NCBI RefSeq assembly: GCF_900156605.1
Contig: NZ_FTOA01000005.1
Span: 372,001 to 436,000, forward strand
Direction of reading: 5' to 3'
Length of the DNA: 64,000 nucleotides
Source: Insolitispirillum peregrinum
GTDB lineage: Bacteria > Pseudomonadota > Alphaproteobacteria > Rhodospirillales > Rhodospirillaceae
Below, one piece after another: positions 32,393 to 44,367 of the stretch. How positions within the stretch are numbered: the first letter of the stretch is position 1; each line of letters opens with the position of its first letter. The position numbers and the translations under genes are program-made. The notes under the pieces are model-generated. The model worked only from the letters and a program-made list of their open reading frames with translations, was not told where the DNA came from and made no database searches.

Positions 32393-32456
32393 GGGGATTC
32401 CGTTTCGGGTAAGTAGAGAAGAGCCGGGCGGCCAGCAACCGCCGCTGCCGATGGTG

Positions 32457-33377
32457 CTACGGCTTTTCCAGACGCTTGGCATCTTTCCACAGGGCTTCCA
32501 TTTCGGCCAGAGTGGCCTGATCCGGGGTCTTTCCCTGCTGGCCCAGTCCCTGTTCGACCAGTCGAAAACGGCGGTCAAACTTGCGGTTGGTGCTGCGCAG
32601 GGCACCTTCGGGGTCGATACCGACCTTGCGGGCCAGATTGACCACCGAGAACAACAGATCGCCAATTTCATCACGCAGGCGGCTGGCATTGGGATGGTCG
32701 CCATGGAGCACTTGCGTTTCGATGGTGTTGCCAAGCTCGGCTTGCACTTCGGCCAGTTCTTCCTCGATTTTCCCCACCACATCGGCAGCCCGTTCCCAGT
32801 CAAAGCCGACGCGGGCGGCGCGGTTTTGCAGTTTCAGGGCGCGGGTCATGGCTGGCAGGGCGGTCGATACCCCATCAAGAGCACTGACCGGAGTCGCGCT
32901 GTCTTTGGCTTTGGCTTCGCGCTCGGCGGCTTTCAGGGTCTCCCAGGCGACGGTTTGTTCCGAGGCGGTGGCAACCGAGGTGTCGCCAAAGACGTGCGGG
33001 TGACGACGGACCAGCTTGTCACAGATGGCGGCGGCGACATCCTGAAAGCCAAAGCTGCCTTCTTCGCTGGCAATCTGGCTGTGAAAGACCACTTGCAGCA
33101 ACAGGTCGCCCAGTTCGTCTTTCAGGGCGTGACGGTCGTCGGCCTCGATGGCTTCGGCAACCTCATAGGCCTCTTCGATGGTGTGTGGGGCGATGGTGGC
33201 AAAGGTTTGTTCGATGTCCCACGGGCAGCCGGTTTCCGGGGTGCGCAGTTGACGCATCAGGTCCAACAATTGTGCAAGGACAACAGATGCCGATTCGGAG
33301 CCGCTATCGACTGGGGTTGTTGCCGATGTAACGGTCCTGGTCGATGGTGACCGGGGTGCATCAGGGGGGATGGTCAT
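32457..33377 (-). CDS. mazG: Nucleoside triphosphate pyrophosphohydrolase MazG
   Basis: 306 aa; ATG at 33377. An N-terminal extension of about 35 residues precedes the first MazG domain (LMRQLRTPETGCPWDIEQTF, then HTIEEAYEVAEAI and ELGDLLLQVVFHS). The second domain (GFDWERAADVVGKIEEELAE and DEIGDLLFSVVNLARK) is also complete, so both metal-binding EExxE-type sites are visible. MazG hydrolyses (d)NTPs to monophosphates, removing abnormal nucleotides and affecting ppGpp levels. Confidence 0.93.
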   Translation of the reverse strand: MTIPPDAPRSPSTRTVTSATTPVDSGSESASVVLAQLLDLMRQLRTPETGCPWDIEQTFATIAPHTIEEAYEVAEAIEADDRHALKDELGDLLLQVVFHSQIASEEGSFGFQDVAAAICDKLVRRHPHVFGDTSVATASEQTVAWETLKAAEREAKAKDSATPVSALDGVSTALPAMTRALKLQNRAARVGFDWERAADVVGKIEEELAEVQAELGNTIETQVLHGDHPNASRLRDEIGDLLFSVVNLARKVGIDPEGALRSTNRKFDRRFRLVEQGLGQQGKTPDQATLAEMEALWKDAKRLEKP

Positions 33378-33642
33378 CGGTATTTGGTCCTGCGGTATGG
33401 GAAAAAAGAAGGTCTGCTATGCGTTGTCTGCGATTTTTCTGCCGGGGCAGGGGTGTTTTGGTGTGCTTTTTTTGAGCGTGGGCCAGAGGAAACCGCTATT
33501 GCGGCCAAAAAACAAGCATGCTACCCATAAGGATGGATTCGGGCCCACCCGTGGGGGCGGGTAGTTCCCATTTGCTGCGCTACAGCGTATAACAGCTGCA
33601 TCAGGTACGGGCCATCGCAGGGTGTGCTTCTGTGAACCGTGA

Positions 33643-33672
33643 TTGGCAGGGGTATCGTCTGGGCTGTATCTG
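33643..33672 (+). promoter_or_regulatory. Possible promoter of the DUF4170 gene
   Basis: TTGGCA (33643-33648), an 18-bp spacer and TATCTG (33667-33672), 31 bases before the ATG. The rest of the 325-bp gap from 33378, between divergent mazG and this gene, shows no other feature I can support. Confidence 0.4.
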
Positions 33673-33702
33673 TTTCGTCATTTGACTGGGGAATGCAACG
33701 CG

Positions 33703-34083
33703 ATGAGCGAGAAGATGTTTTATGTTGTTGGTGGTGAGTACGCCGATACCGGGTTCACGACCCCGGCAGTGGATAAAGAGCTGGAAGTTCACGGCCCCTT
33801 CCCGCAAGCGGAAGCTTATGCGTTCTGGCGCAACATCACCAGCAAGACCATCGACAACGCCATGGTTCGGTACACCGTAAAGGCCGCCGACGAGGTCAAG
33901 GTGCAGGAGTATTTCGTCGTTGGCGGCGAATACGCCGATCCGTCGTTCAGCGTGCTGGCGGGTGGCAAGGATGCCGAGGTCTATGGCCCGTTCGACCATG
34001 CTCAGGCCCTGACTTTCTGGCGCGACATCACCGGGCGGACCGTTGACAGCTGCCTGCATCGCTATGTGATCGAAGCCCGCTGA
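33703..34083 (+). CDS. Tandem DUF4170 domain protein
   Basis: 126 aa; ATG at 33703. Two copies of the same roughly 58-residue unit are clear: FYVVGGEYADTGF...GPFPQAEAYAFWRNIT (residues 5-57) and YFVVGGEYADPSF...GPFDHAQALTFWRDIT (about 68-112). DUF4170 proteins are small alphaproteobacterial proteins of unknown function, usually with one unit. The double form suggests a pseudodimer. It is isolated, with a repeat right after it. Confidence 0.8.
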   Translation: MSEKMFYVVGGEYADTGFTTPAVDKELEVHGPFPQAEAYAFWRNITSKTIDNAMVRYTVKAADEVKVQEYFVVGGEYADPSFSVLAGGKDAEVYGPFDHAQALTFWRDITGRTVDSCLHRYVIEAR

Positions 34084-34166
34084 TCTGCGGCTGGCGGTCT
34101 CGGACTGGCGGGGGGATGGTCTGGTTGGGCCATCCCCCCGTTGTTTTTGCGGGCCGTGAGCCTTGA

Positions 34167-34358
34167 ACGTGATGCCACAGTCTCCGACAGTTGAGAAACA
34201 AGGAGGTGGAGCGCTGCTCCACACCTCGCCGGGGCCTTGAGGCCCCGGACCCCCATTCCTTTGATCATAAAAGAAAAAATGGGGGTTTGGGGAATTATCC
34301 CCCAAGCGGTTCAGGCGGCAGCCTGCTCTTGCTTCCTTACTGTCGTGTCCTGTGACGG
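34167..34358 (-). repeat. Composite repeat, copy 6
   Basis: A module in reverse orientation at 34176-34354: CCACAGTCTCCGACAGTT on the left, GTGGAGCGCTGCTCCAC, CCGGGGCCTTGAGGCCCCGG, CAGGCGGCAGCCTG, then ACTGTCGTGTCCTGTG on the right. The flanking 9-mers match poorly, so this copy is older or rearranged. Its left flank (GTGAGCCTTGAACGTGA) resembles that of copy 4. It ends at the uvrA stop codon. Confidence 0.85.
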
Positions 34359-34359
34359 C

Positions 34360-37194
<2,835 letters not shown>

Positions 37195-37300
37195 GGTCCG
37201 TATCCTTTGATGGCCGTCGGTCGGGGTGGTCCAGACGTGCTGCCCATAGATAAGAGCGATGGTTCGCCATAGCCATAGCAGCTTGCAGTGCAAAAATCGA

Positions 37301-37315
37301 GATCAAAGGGGGAAC
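37301..37315 (-). promoter_or_regulatory. Imperfect LexA-type (SOS) box upstream of uvrA
   Basis: On the uvrA strand GTTC, seven bases, GATC. The alphaproteobacterial LexA site is GTTC-N7-GTTC, so one base differs. It lies about 107 bp before the start codon. The assignment rests on family knowledge and is tentative. Confidence 0.35.
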
Positions 37316-37466
37316 ATGATCACACAGGGCGGCGTATACTATATGCTGCAATGACCAACCCTTTAGAGTAGGTGTTACTTAACGTTATTTTTGGGGTGCA
37401 AAAATGACAGGCAGTATGACAGAATAATGTCTCTTTTCGGGTGCCCAAAACAGTGAGTTATGCGGC

Positions 37467-37494
37467 TTGACAGAGAGGGTGTCTGGGGTAGGCT
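37467..37494 (+). promoter_or_regulatory. Promoter of the liv operon
   Basis: TTGACA (37467-37472), a 16-bp spacer and TAGGCT (37489-37494). A leader of about 80 bases follows and holds the hairpin CGGGAGG (37515-37521) / CCTCCCG (37531-37537), which could affect read-through. Confidence 0.55.
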
Positions 37495-37581
37495 CGGAGG
37501 GCGTGGTTCAGGGCCGGGAGGGTCGTCGAGCCTCCCGTTCATGGCTTTATAGACATAACAATCAAGTCTCTAGGGGGTAGG

Positions 37582-38496
37582 GTGGCCTACTTTCTCCAAC
37601 AGCTTATCAACGGGCTGACGCTTGGCTCCATTTATGGCCTGATCGCCATCGGTTACACGATGGTGTACGGGATCATCGGGATGATCAATTTCGCCCATGG
37701 CGAGATTTACATGATCGGTGCCTTCATTTCCGTGATCACCTTTCTGGTGCTGGGGGAGCTGGGTATCAGCTATATCCCGCTGGCGCTGGTGGTGGTGCTG
37801 TTGTGCACCATGGTGCTCACCGGGGTGTGGGGGTGGACTGTCGAGCGCATCGCCTATCGTCCTTTGCGTGGTTCGTTCCGTCTGGCTCCGCTGATTTCTG
37901 CCATCGGCATGTCGATTGCCCTGCAGAACGGTGTGCAGGTCAGTCAGGGCGCCCGCGTAAAACCCATTCAACCCATCATTCAGGGTGGTTTGACCCTGTT
38001 CCATCAGGGCGATTTTGATGTCGTCGTCAGCTATCTGCAGATTTTCATTCTGGTGCTGACGGTGGCCCTGATGATTGGTTTCACCTGGCTGATCACCAGG
38101 ACGTCGCTGGGACGCCAACAGCGCGCCTGTGAACAGGACCGGACCATGGCTGGTCTGGTCGGGGTGAACGTTGACCGCACCATTTCAATGACCTTTGTCA
38201 TGGGGGCTGTGCTGGCCTCGGTGGCGGGTCTGATGGTGACCCTGCAATACGGGGTGATCGACTTCTATATCGGCTTCCTGGCCGGGATGAAGGCGTTTAC
38301 CGCCGCCGTGCTGGGGGGCATTGGCTCTCTGCCCGGTGCGATGCTGGGCGGTCTGCTGATCGGTCTGATCGAATCGTTCTGGTCGGCTTATTTCACCATC
38401 GAGTACAAGGACGTTGCGACCTTCGGGATTCTCGTTCTGGTGCTGATCTTCCGGCCTACCGGCCTGCTCGGCAAACCCGAAGTGGAAAAGGTGTAA
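37582..38496 (+). CDS. livH: Branched-chain amino acid ABC permease LivH
   Basis: 304 aa from a GTG at 37582. Eight or so membrane helices begin with FLQQLINGLTLGSIYGLIAI and include the LivH segment GMINFAHGEIYMIGAF. The cytoplasmic coupling region reads TSLGRQQRACEQDRTMAGLVGVNV, the EAA-type loop that meets the ATPases. It forms a heterodimer with LivM in the inner membrane. The five downstream genes follow almost without gaps, so this is the first gene of a liv operon. Confidence 0.92.
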   Translation: MAYFLQQLINGLTLGSIYGLIAIGYTMVYGIIGMINFAHGEIYMIGAFISVITFLVLGELGISYIPLALVVVLLCTMVLTGVWGWTVERIAYRPLRGSFRLAPLISAIGMSIALQNGVQVSQGARVKPIQPIIQGGLTLFHQGDFDVVVSYLQIFILVLTVALMIGFTWLITRTSLGRQQRACEQDRTMAGLVGVNVDRTISMTFVMGAVLASVAGLMVTLQYGVIDFYIGFLAGMKAFTAAVLGGIGSLPGAMLGGLLIGLIESFWSAYFTIEYKDVATFGILVLVLIFRPTGLLGKPEVEKV

Positions 38497-38500
38497 GGCC

Positions 38501-39838
38501 ATGACAGTACAAGTAAAAGATACTTCTGCTGCCACGGCACCGAACGTGCTGTTCCCTGCGCTCAAGGAAGCCTTCATTGCATCGCTGCTGATCGTTGCCC
38601 TCGGTCTGCCGCTGTTGGGGCTGAAGGCTGACAATCAGGGGCCGGATCTGGTGCTGACCAAGCGCTGGGACCTGCTGGGCATCGCTGTGGCGGTGATGTT
38701 CGTCGGGCGCTTTGTTCTGGCGTTTCTGCGCGGTCAAAAGGCGGCCCGTCAGGGTGGTCTGCCGCAGGAAAAGAAAAAGTCCGGGGACAACTCGATTGCG
38801 CGCCTGCTGAACCAGAATGCCAAGGTTCTGGGTCTGCTGGGCCTGCTGTGCGCGATTTTGATGCCGTTCGTCATTCCCGATGCCAATGCCCGCTATGTGA
38901 TCTTCATCAGCACCACCTTCATGATTTACATCATGCTGGGCTGGGGCCTGAATATTGTGGTGGGTCTGGCTGGTCTGCTCGATCTGGGCTATGTGGCGTT
39001 CTATGCGGTGGGGGCCTATTCCTACGCGTTGATCGCCACGCACTTTGGCTGGTCGTTCTGGATTTGTCTGCCGCTGGCCGGTCTGTTTGCCGCTTTCTTC
39101 GGGGTGGTGCTGGGCTTCCCGGTGCTGCGTCTGCGCGGTGACTATCTGGCGATTGTCACCCTCGGGTTCGGGGAAATCATTCGCGTGATCCTGATCAACT
39201 GGGGTCCGGTGACCGGCGGCCCGAACGGGATCGGCGGCATTCCGGCCATTTCGTTCTTCGGGATCGAGTTTTCGCGCGGCGAAGGTGGCTTTGCCAGTGA
39301 TTTCGGGCTGGAATACAGCTCGATGCACAAAATCATCTTCCTGTACTTCGTCATTCTCGGGATGGCAGTTCTGACCAACCTGTTCACCCAGAGAATGCGC
39401 AAGCTGCCCGCCGGGCGGGCGTGGGAAGCCCTGCGCGAAGATGAAATTGCCTGCCGCTCGCTGGGGATCAACCCGACCAACATCAAACTGTCGGCTTTTG
39501 CGCTGGGGGCGATGTTTGGTGGCTTTGCCGGGTCGTTCTTTTCGGTGCGTGCCGGGTTCATCAGCCCGGAAAGCTTTACCTTTATTGAATCGGCAGTGAT
39601 TCTGGCCATCGTCGTGCTGGGCGGCATGGGGAGCCAGATGGGGGTGGTGATGGCTGCGGCCCTGATCGTCCTGCTGCCGGAAACGTTCCGTCAGTTCGCG
39701 GAATACCGCATGCTGGCCTTTGGGGTGGCGATGGTTCTGATCATGGTATGGCGTCCGCGCGGGCTGCTGGCGTTCCGTGAACCGACCATTCGTCTGCACC
39801 CGAAAGACCATCAGGCTTCGGTGAAGGAGGCTGCATAA
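38501..39838 (+). CDS. livM: Branched-chain amino acid ABC permease LivM
   Basis: 445 aa, long for LivM because of an N-terminal extension with extra helices (about residues 20-85) and a charged linker. The core has the family pattern: LGWGLNIVVGLAGLLDLGYV, then RLRGDYLAIVTLGFGEIIRV and the coupling loop RAWEALREDEIACRSLGIN. It pairs with LivH to form the membrane channel. The ATG is four bases after the livH stop and its own stop overlaps the livG start. Confidence 0.92.
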   Translation: MTVQVKDTSAATAPNVLFPALKEAFIASLLIVALGLPLLGLKADNQGPDLVLTKRWDLLGIAVAVMFVGRFVLAFLRGQKAARQGGLPQEKKKSGDNSIARLLNQNAKVLGLLGLLCAILMPFVIPDANARYVIFISTTFMIYIMLGWGLNIVVGLAGLLDLGYVAFYAVGAYSYALIATHFGWSFWICLPLAGLFAAFFGVVLGFPVLRLRGDYLAIVTLGFGEIIRVILINWGPVTGGPNGIGGIPAISFFGIEFSRGEGGFASDFGLEYSSMHKIIFLYFVILGMAVLTNLFTQRMRKLPAGRAWEALREDEIACRSLGINPTNIKLSAFALGAMFGGFAGSFFSVRAGFISPESFTFIESAVILAIVVLGGMGSQMGVVMAAALIVLLPETFRQFAEYRMLAFGVAMVLIMVWRPRGLLAFREPTIRLHPKDHQASVKEAA

Positions 39839-40728
39839 TGGTGTTCCAGAGCTTGGCGCGTCCGACCGATGTCAAGGTGCCGTCGGACGCCCTGATGGAA
39901 GTCGAGCATCTGACGATGCGTTTCGGTGGACTGACCGCCATCGATGACCTGTCGTTCACGGCCCGCAAAAAAGAAATCACCGCCATCATCGGCCCGAACG
40001 GTGCTGGCAAGACCACGGTGTTCAACTGCCTGACCGGTTTTTACAAGCCGACCGTTGGCCGGTTGACCCTGGTCCATCCGCAAAAGGGCATCCACCTGCT
40101 GGAACGGATGGAAGGCTTCCGTATCGCCCAGCAGGCGAATGTGGCGCGTACCTTCCAGAACATTCGTCTGTTCCCGCAGATGACGGTGCTGGAAAACCTG
40201 ATCGTGGCCCAGCACAACGCCTTGATGAAGGCTTCGGCCTTTTCCCTGGCGGGCCTGACCTTCCTGCCGCGCTACTCCAGTGCCGAAAAGGAAGCGGTGG
40301 AGCTGGCAAAGTACTGGCTGAACAAGGTCGGTCTGTATGACCGCGCCGACTGGGAAGCCGGGAACCTGCCCTATGGTGACCAGCGTCGGCTGGAAATCTG
40401 CCGTGCGATGTGCATCCGTCCGGTCCTGCTGTGTCTGGACGAACCTGCCGCCGGTCTGAACCCGCGTGAATCCCTGCAGCTGAACGACCTGCTGCTGGGC
40501 ATTCGCGAGAGTGAGGGCGTCGGCATCCTGCTGATCGAGCATGACATGAGCGTGGTGATGGAAATTTCCGACCACATCGTCGTGCTGGACCATGGTCGCA
40601 AGATTTCTGACGGGACGCCGGAGTTTGTCCGCAACGACCCGACGGTGATCAAGGCGTACCTGGGCGAAGAAGAAGACGAAGAGCTGCCCACCGAGGTGGC
40701 TCAGGATCTGGCAGGAGGAGCGGCCTGA
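39838..40728 (+). CDS. livG: Branched-chain amino acid ABC ATPase LivG
   Basis: 296 aa, starting at an ATG that overlaps the livM stop (TAATG). Walker A is GPNGAGKTT, the signature loop is the LivG form LPYGDQRRLEICRAM, Walker B is LLCLDEPAAGL, and the switch His is in IEHDMSVVM. The C-terminus is acidic (EEEDEELP). It powers the transporter together with LivF. Confidence 0.94.
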   Translation: MVFQSLARPTDVKVPSDALMEVEHLTMRFGGLTAIDDLSFTARKKEITAIIGPNGAGKTTVFNCLTGFYKPTVGRLTLVHPQKGIHLLERMEGFRIAQQANVARTFQNIRLFPQMTVLENLIVAQHNALMKASAFSLAGLTFLPRYSSAEKEAVELAKYWLNKVGLYDRADWEAGNLPYGDQRRLEICRAMCIRPVLLCLDEPAAGLNPRESLQLNDLLLGIRESEGVGILLIEHDMSVVMEISDHIVVLDHGRKISDGTPEFVRNDPTVIKAYLGEEEDEELPTEVAQDLAGGAA

Positions 40729-41441
40729 TGCTTGAGGTTCGCGGCGTACATACCTTCTATGGCCAGATCGAAGCCCTGAAGGGGATCGACGTTACGGTCA
40801 ACGAAGGGGAGATCGTGACTCTGATCGGCTCCAACGGGGCCGGAAAGACCACGCTGTTGATGACCATCTGCGGCAGCCCGCGGGCCGCCAAGGGGACCAT
40901 CACCTTTGAAGGGCGTGACATCACCCGCATGCCGACCCACCATCTGGTGGGCACCGGCATTGCGCAGTCACCGGAAGGCCGGCGCATTTTCCCGCGCATG
41001 ACCGTCTATGAAAACTTGCAGATGGGGGCCTTGCGCACCGATCCCAAGTATTTCAAGCAAGACCTGGACATGGTTTACAGCCTGTTCCCCCGTTTGCAGG
41101 AACGTCAGGAACAGCGCGGTGGCACCCTGTCCGGCGGTGAACAGCAGATGCTGGCCATCGGGCGCGCCCTGATGAGCCGTCCGCGTCTGTTGCTGCTCGA
41201 CGAGCCGTCCCTCGGGCTGGCTCCGATGGTGGTGCGGCAGATTTTTGACGTGATCAAGGAAATCAACCGTCGGGACAAGATGACGGTGTTCCTGGTCGAA
41301 CAGAATGCCTTTCACGCCCTGAAGCTGGCGCACCGGGCCTATGTGATGGTCAACGGTGTGATCACCCTGCAGGGGTCCGGGCAGGAACTGCTGGCCAACC
41401 CGGAAATCCGGGCGGCCTATCTGGAAGGGGGATCGCACTAA
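40728..41441 (+). CDS. livF: Branched-chain amino acid ABC ATPase LivF
   Basis: 237 aa with a TGATG overlap with livG. Walker A is GSNGAGKTT, the signature is LSGGEQQMLAIGRALM, and Walker B is LLLLDEPSLGLAP, all typical of LivF. It is the second nucleotide-binding subunit. The stop overlaps the next start (TAATG), so all genes of the operon are translationally linked. Confidence 0.94.
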   Translation: MLEVRGVHTFYGQIEALKGIDVTVNEGEIVTLIGSNGAGKTTLLMTICGSPRAAKGTITFEGRDITRMPTHHLVGTGIAQSPEGRRIFPRMTVYENLQMGALRTDPKYFKQDLDMVYSLFPRLQERQEQRGGTLSGGEQQMLAIGRALMSRPRLLLLDEPSLGLAPMVVRQIFDVIKEINRRDKMTVFLVEQNAFHALKLAHRAYVMVNGVITLQGSGQELLANPEIRAAYLEGGSH

Positions 41442-41791
41442 TGGAGCATGTCAACCTTCTGGGCGGCAATCTGCTGACCTTCATCCTGTTTACCGGGATT
41501 GCGGGCGGCTGGCTGGCGTTCATGACCGGCAACGCGCTGGCGGCGACGTGGCGTCCGCTGTGGCAGGCCATTCCCTATGCTGTTCTGCTGGGTGCGGCGG
41601 AACGGTTTTTCAACTATGCCCTGTTCCGTGGGGATTTGCTGTCGTTCAGCGGCTTCCTGATTGATACGGCATTGTTGATGTTGATCGCGGTTGGATCCTA
41701 TCGCGTGACCCTGTCGCGCAAGATGGTTCTGCAATATCCGTGGCATTACGAGCGCGCCGGCCTGTTCGGCTGGCGGGCCAAGGGTCGGTAA
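41441..41791 (+). CDS. DUF6867 family membrane protein in the liv operon
   Basis: 116 aa. Three membrane segments (about 10-30, 42-60 and 68-88) and the closing HYERAGLFGWRAKGR mark a small family that accompanies liv genes in alphaproteobacteria. It starts inside the livF stop codon, so it is almost certainly co-expressed. A role in assembly or regulation of the transporter is only a guess. Confidence 0.82.
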   Translation: MEHVNLLGGNLLTFILFTGIAGGWLAFMTGNALAATWRPLWQAIPYAVLLGAAERFFNYALFRGDLLSFSGFLIDTALLMLIAVGSYRVTLSRKMVLQYPWHYERAGLFGWRAKGR

Positions 41792-42067
41792 CGGCCTGTC
41801 GGGACCGGCCGTGCACAGACTTTCATCACGGTCGGTCCCTGCATCTTTTTGATGCGGGTTTTGTTGATAAAGCCTTGTTTTTCCAGACGCATTGCGTCAC
41901 ACTGTTGAAACAGTGCTTCACGGGCTGGGGGGTGTGCAGGGCGCTGAAAATCATATATCCGGTTGCATTTCCTTTCCGGAAAACGCCCGCATTTTCCTGC
42001 CATCCTTGCTTGTCCATTCCCCGCTGCGGGGATGACCGATCTTTATCGAATCTAGGGAGAGCATCGT
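41792..42067. other. Leader between the liv operon and the binding-protein gene
   Basis: No gene. It contains several hairpins: GCATC/GATGC around 41841-41855, a perfect CACTGT/ACAGTG palindrome at 41900-41915, and CCCCGCTGCGGGG near 42020. GGGAGAG before the ATG at 42068 is the ribosome site. Binding-protein genes are often expressed more than their permeases, and such structures could separate the two. Confidence 0.5.
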
Positions 42068-43180
42068 ATGGGTACGCTTAAGACTGGACTGCTTGCTGCC
42101 GCTGCCACCGTCGCCCTGTTTGCCGCTGGCTCTGCCAACGCCGAGATCGTGATTGCGACCGCTGGCCCGATGACCGGCCCCTACGCCGCCTTTGGCGAGC
42201 AGATGAAGAAGGGCGCCGAAATGGCCGTCAAGGACATCAACGCCGCTGGCGGTGTCCTGGGCGAAAAGCTGAAGCTGGAAGTCGGTGACGATGCCTGTGA
42301 CCCGAAGCAGGCCGTGGCCGTTGCCAACCAGTTCGTTAACCAGGGCGTGAAATTCGTCGCCGGTCACTTCTGCTCCGGCTCGTCGATCCCGGCGTCGGCG
42401 GTGTACAACGAAGAAGGCATCGTCCAGATTTCGCCCGCTTCGACCAACCCGAAGCTGACCGAACAGAACTTCCCGCTGGTGTTCCGTACCTGTGGCCGCG
42501 ATGACCAGCAGGGCATCGTTGCCGGCAAGTACATTGCTGACCACTTCAAGGGCAAGAAGATCGCCATCGTCCACGACAAGCAGGCCTATTCCAAGGGTCT
42601 GGCGGACGAAACCAAGAAGACCCTCAACGGTCTGGGCATCACCGAAGTGATCTATGAAACCATCACTCCGGGTGAAAAGGACTACTCGGCGCTGGTGACC
42701 AAGCTGAAGCAGGCTGGCATCGAAGTCCTGTATTACGGTGGTTACCACACCGAAGCCGGCCTGATCGCGCGCCAGATGCGCGAGCAGAGCATGACCAGCA
42801 CCCTGATCTCGGGTGATGCCCTGGTGACCGACGAATACTGGTCGATCACCGGCGAAGCCGGCAACGGCACCCTGATGACCTTCGGCCCGGACCCGCGCAA
42901 GTCGGAAGCCGCCTCGAAGGTGGTCGCCGAGTTCCGCAAGGACGGCTATGAGCCGGAAGGCTACACCATGTACACTTATGGTGCCATCCAGGCTTACGTG
43001 CAGGCCATTGCCGCTGCCAAGAGCACCGAAGGCGCCAAGGTGGCTGCCGCCCTGAAGAGCGGCACCTTTGATACCGTTCTGGGCAAGTTCAACTTCGATG
43101 CCAAGGGTGACGTCACGGCTCCGGGGTACGTGATGTACTCCTGGAAGGGCGGCAAGTACGGCTACGCCTCTGAAATGTAA
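42068..43180 (+). CDS. livJ: Branched-chain amino acid ABC substrate-binding protein
   Basis: 370 aa with a signal peptide ending SANA-E near residue 26. The mature protein opens with IVIATAGPMTGPYAAFGEQM, the type I periplasmic binding pattern of LivJ/LivK. Further conserved parts are the GHFCSGSSIPASAVYNE loop, which contacts the ligand amino and carboxyl groups, and FRTCGRDDQQG. It delivers ligand to LivHMGF. The preferred amino acid cannot be told from sequence. The gene ends in a clear terminator. Confidence 0.92.
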   Translation: MGTLKTGLLAAAATVALFAAGSANAEIVIATAGPMTGPYAAFGEQMKKGAEMAVKDINAAGGVLGEKLKLEVGDDACDPKQAVAVANQFVNQGVKFVAGHFCSGSSIPASAVYNEEGIVQISPASTNPKLTEQNFPLVFRTCGRDDQQGIVAGKYIADHFKGKKIAIVHDKQAYSKGLADETKKTLNGLGITEVIYETITPGEKDYSALVTKLKQAGIEVLYYGGYHTEAGLIARQMREQSMTSTLISGDALVTDEYWSITGEAGNGTLMTFGPDPRKSEAASKVVAEFRKDGYEPEGYTMYTYGAIQAYVQAIAAAKSTEGAKVAAALKSGTFDTVLGKFNFDAKGDVTAPGYVMYSWKGGKYGYASEM

Positions 43181-43219
43181 GCTGTTTGCCGCTATCGGTA
43201 ATCGCTTGCGACCGGAAAG

Positions 43220-43254
43220 CGCCCAGGGGGAAACCTCTGGGCGTTCTCTTTTTG
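43220..43254 (+). terminator. Rho-independent terminator after livJ
   Basis: CGCCCAGGGGG, a three-base loop, CCTCTGGGCG, then TTCTCTTTTT. Confidence 0.85.
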
Positions 43255-43367
43255 GTGCCGTGCAATGTGGGCTGTCCTTGAGATTTTTCCGCCAACCTTC
43301 TACAGTCCGCGCCAGTGGCAGGGCATCGTCCCTGCAGAGACGAGGCTTTTAGTGGAGTGGTCATCCT

Positions 43368-43973
43368 ATGGCTGGCAGCGTAAACAAGGTAATCCTGATT
43401 GGGAACCTCGGGCGTGATCCCGAAGTGCGGACCACTCAGAACGGCGGCAAGATTGTCAACTTCACGCTGGCAACGTCGGAAACGTGGAAAGACCGCCAGA
43501 GCGGCGAGCGGCGTGAAAAGACCGAATGGCACCGGGTGGCGGTGTTCAACCCCAATCTGGCCGACATTGCCGAGCGATACCTGCGCAAAGGCTCGAAGGT
43601 CTATGTCGAAGGTGCCCTGCAGACCCGCAAGTGGACCGATCAGAGCGGGCAGGAACGCTATACCACCGAAGTCGTGCTGCAGAACTTCCGTGGCGAGCTG
43701 ACCCTGCTGGACGGTCGTCCGGGGGCTGGTGGCGGCGCTGATGCCGGTGGCTATGGCGATGCGGGCTATGGCGGTGACATGGGCGGTTCGGGCAGCAGCA
43801 CAGGCGGCGGTTATGGCGGCGGCAGCTATGGCGGCGGCGGCGGTGGCTTTGGCGGTGGTGCAGCCTCGGGCGGGACGCGTCCGGCGGCTGGTGGCGGCGG
43901 TCGCTCGTCTGCTGGCGGTTCGGGCTGGGATGCTCCGCCTCCGATGGATCTGGACGACGAAATTCCGTTCTGA
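43368..43973 (+). CDS. ssb: Single-stranded DNA-binding protein
   Basis: 201 aa; the ATG at 43368 has GGAG upstream. The OB fold fills residues 1-112 ([41 protein letters not shown]). A Gly/Ser/Tyr-rich linker follows, and the C-terminus is the acidic partner-binding tip DLDDEIPF. It coats single strands during replication and repair. A terminator follows. Confidence 0.96.
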   Translation: MAGSVNKVILIGNLGRDPEVRTTQNGGKIVNFTLATSETWKDRQSGERREKTEWHRVAVFNPNLADIAERYLRKGSKVYVEGALQTRKWTDQSGQERYTTEVVLQNFRGELTLLDGRPGAGGGADAGGYGDAGYGGDMGGSGSSTGGGYGGGSYGGGGGGFGGGAASGGTRPAAGGGGRSSAGGSGWDAPPPMDLDDEIPF

Positions 43974-43985
43974 CGAAAACAGATG

Positions 43986-44025
43986 GGCGGTGGCGCAGCT
44001 TATTTTTGCGCCACCGCCATTTCTT
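43986..44025 (+). terminator. Rho-independent terminator after ssb
   Basis: GGCGGTGGCGCA, a nine-base T-rich loop, TGCGCCACCGCC, then ATTTCTTT. The 340 bases from here to gyrA hold no further gene; they should contain the gyrA promoter. Confidence 0.8.
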
Positions 44026-44367
44026 TGGGCTTCTGGTGAATTTCTCCTGCATAGTCGATTGATTTCATTCGGATAAATATCCATTCGGCGAAAGCTGAAA
44101 AAACCCGGCCTCCGGCGTCTGCACGGTTGTTCCGGGGTGGGGCGCATGGTACATTTTGCAGCCCCTTTCAGGGGGTGCGGTGCGGGGAGTCTCTCTGCCG
44201 TCCGCCAGTTTTGCTATCCGTGACCGAGGCCGTTTTCTGACGGATTTTTCTCTGGTCTGCTGTCCCCCGGCCGGTGTGCCGGATTGTCTGGTTACGCATG
44301 CCCCGCATGGGGGTGCGGTCAGCCCGTCCGCTTGCCATATCGCGCCATAGAACCCGAGCTATCAGCC

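Noticed and set aside
31934-32803. 289-codon version of the thermonuclease gene
   Set aside because: The extra N-terminal part is a shadow of mazG; only the start at 32392 gives a signal peptide.
38456-39811. 451-codon open frame on the minus strand opposite livM
   Set aside because: The protein is rich in His, Gln and Arg with no recognisable domain, and livM is certain. Long antisense frames are common opposite GC-rich genes.
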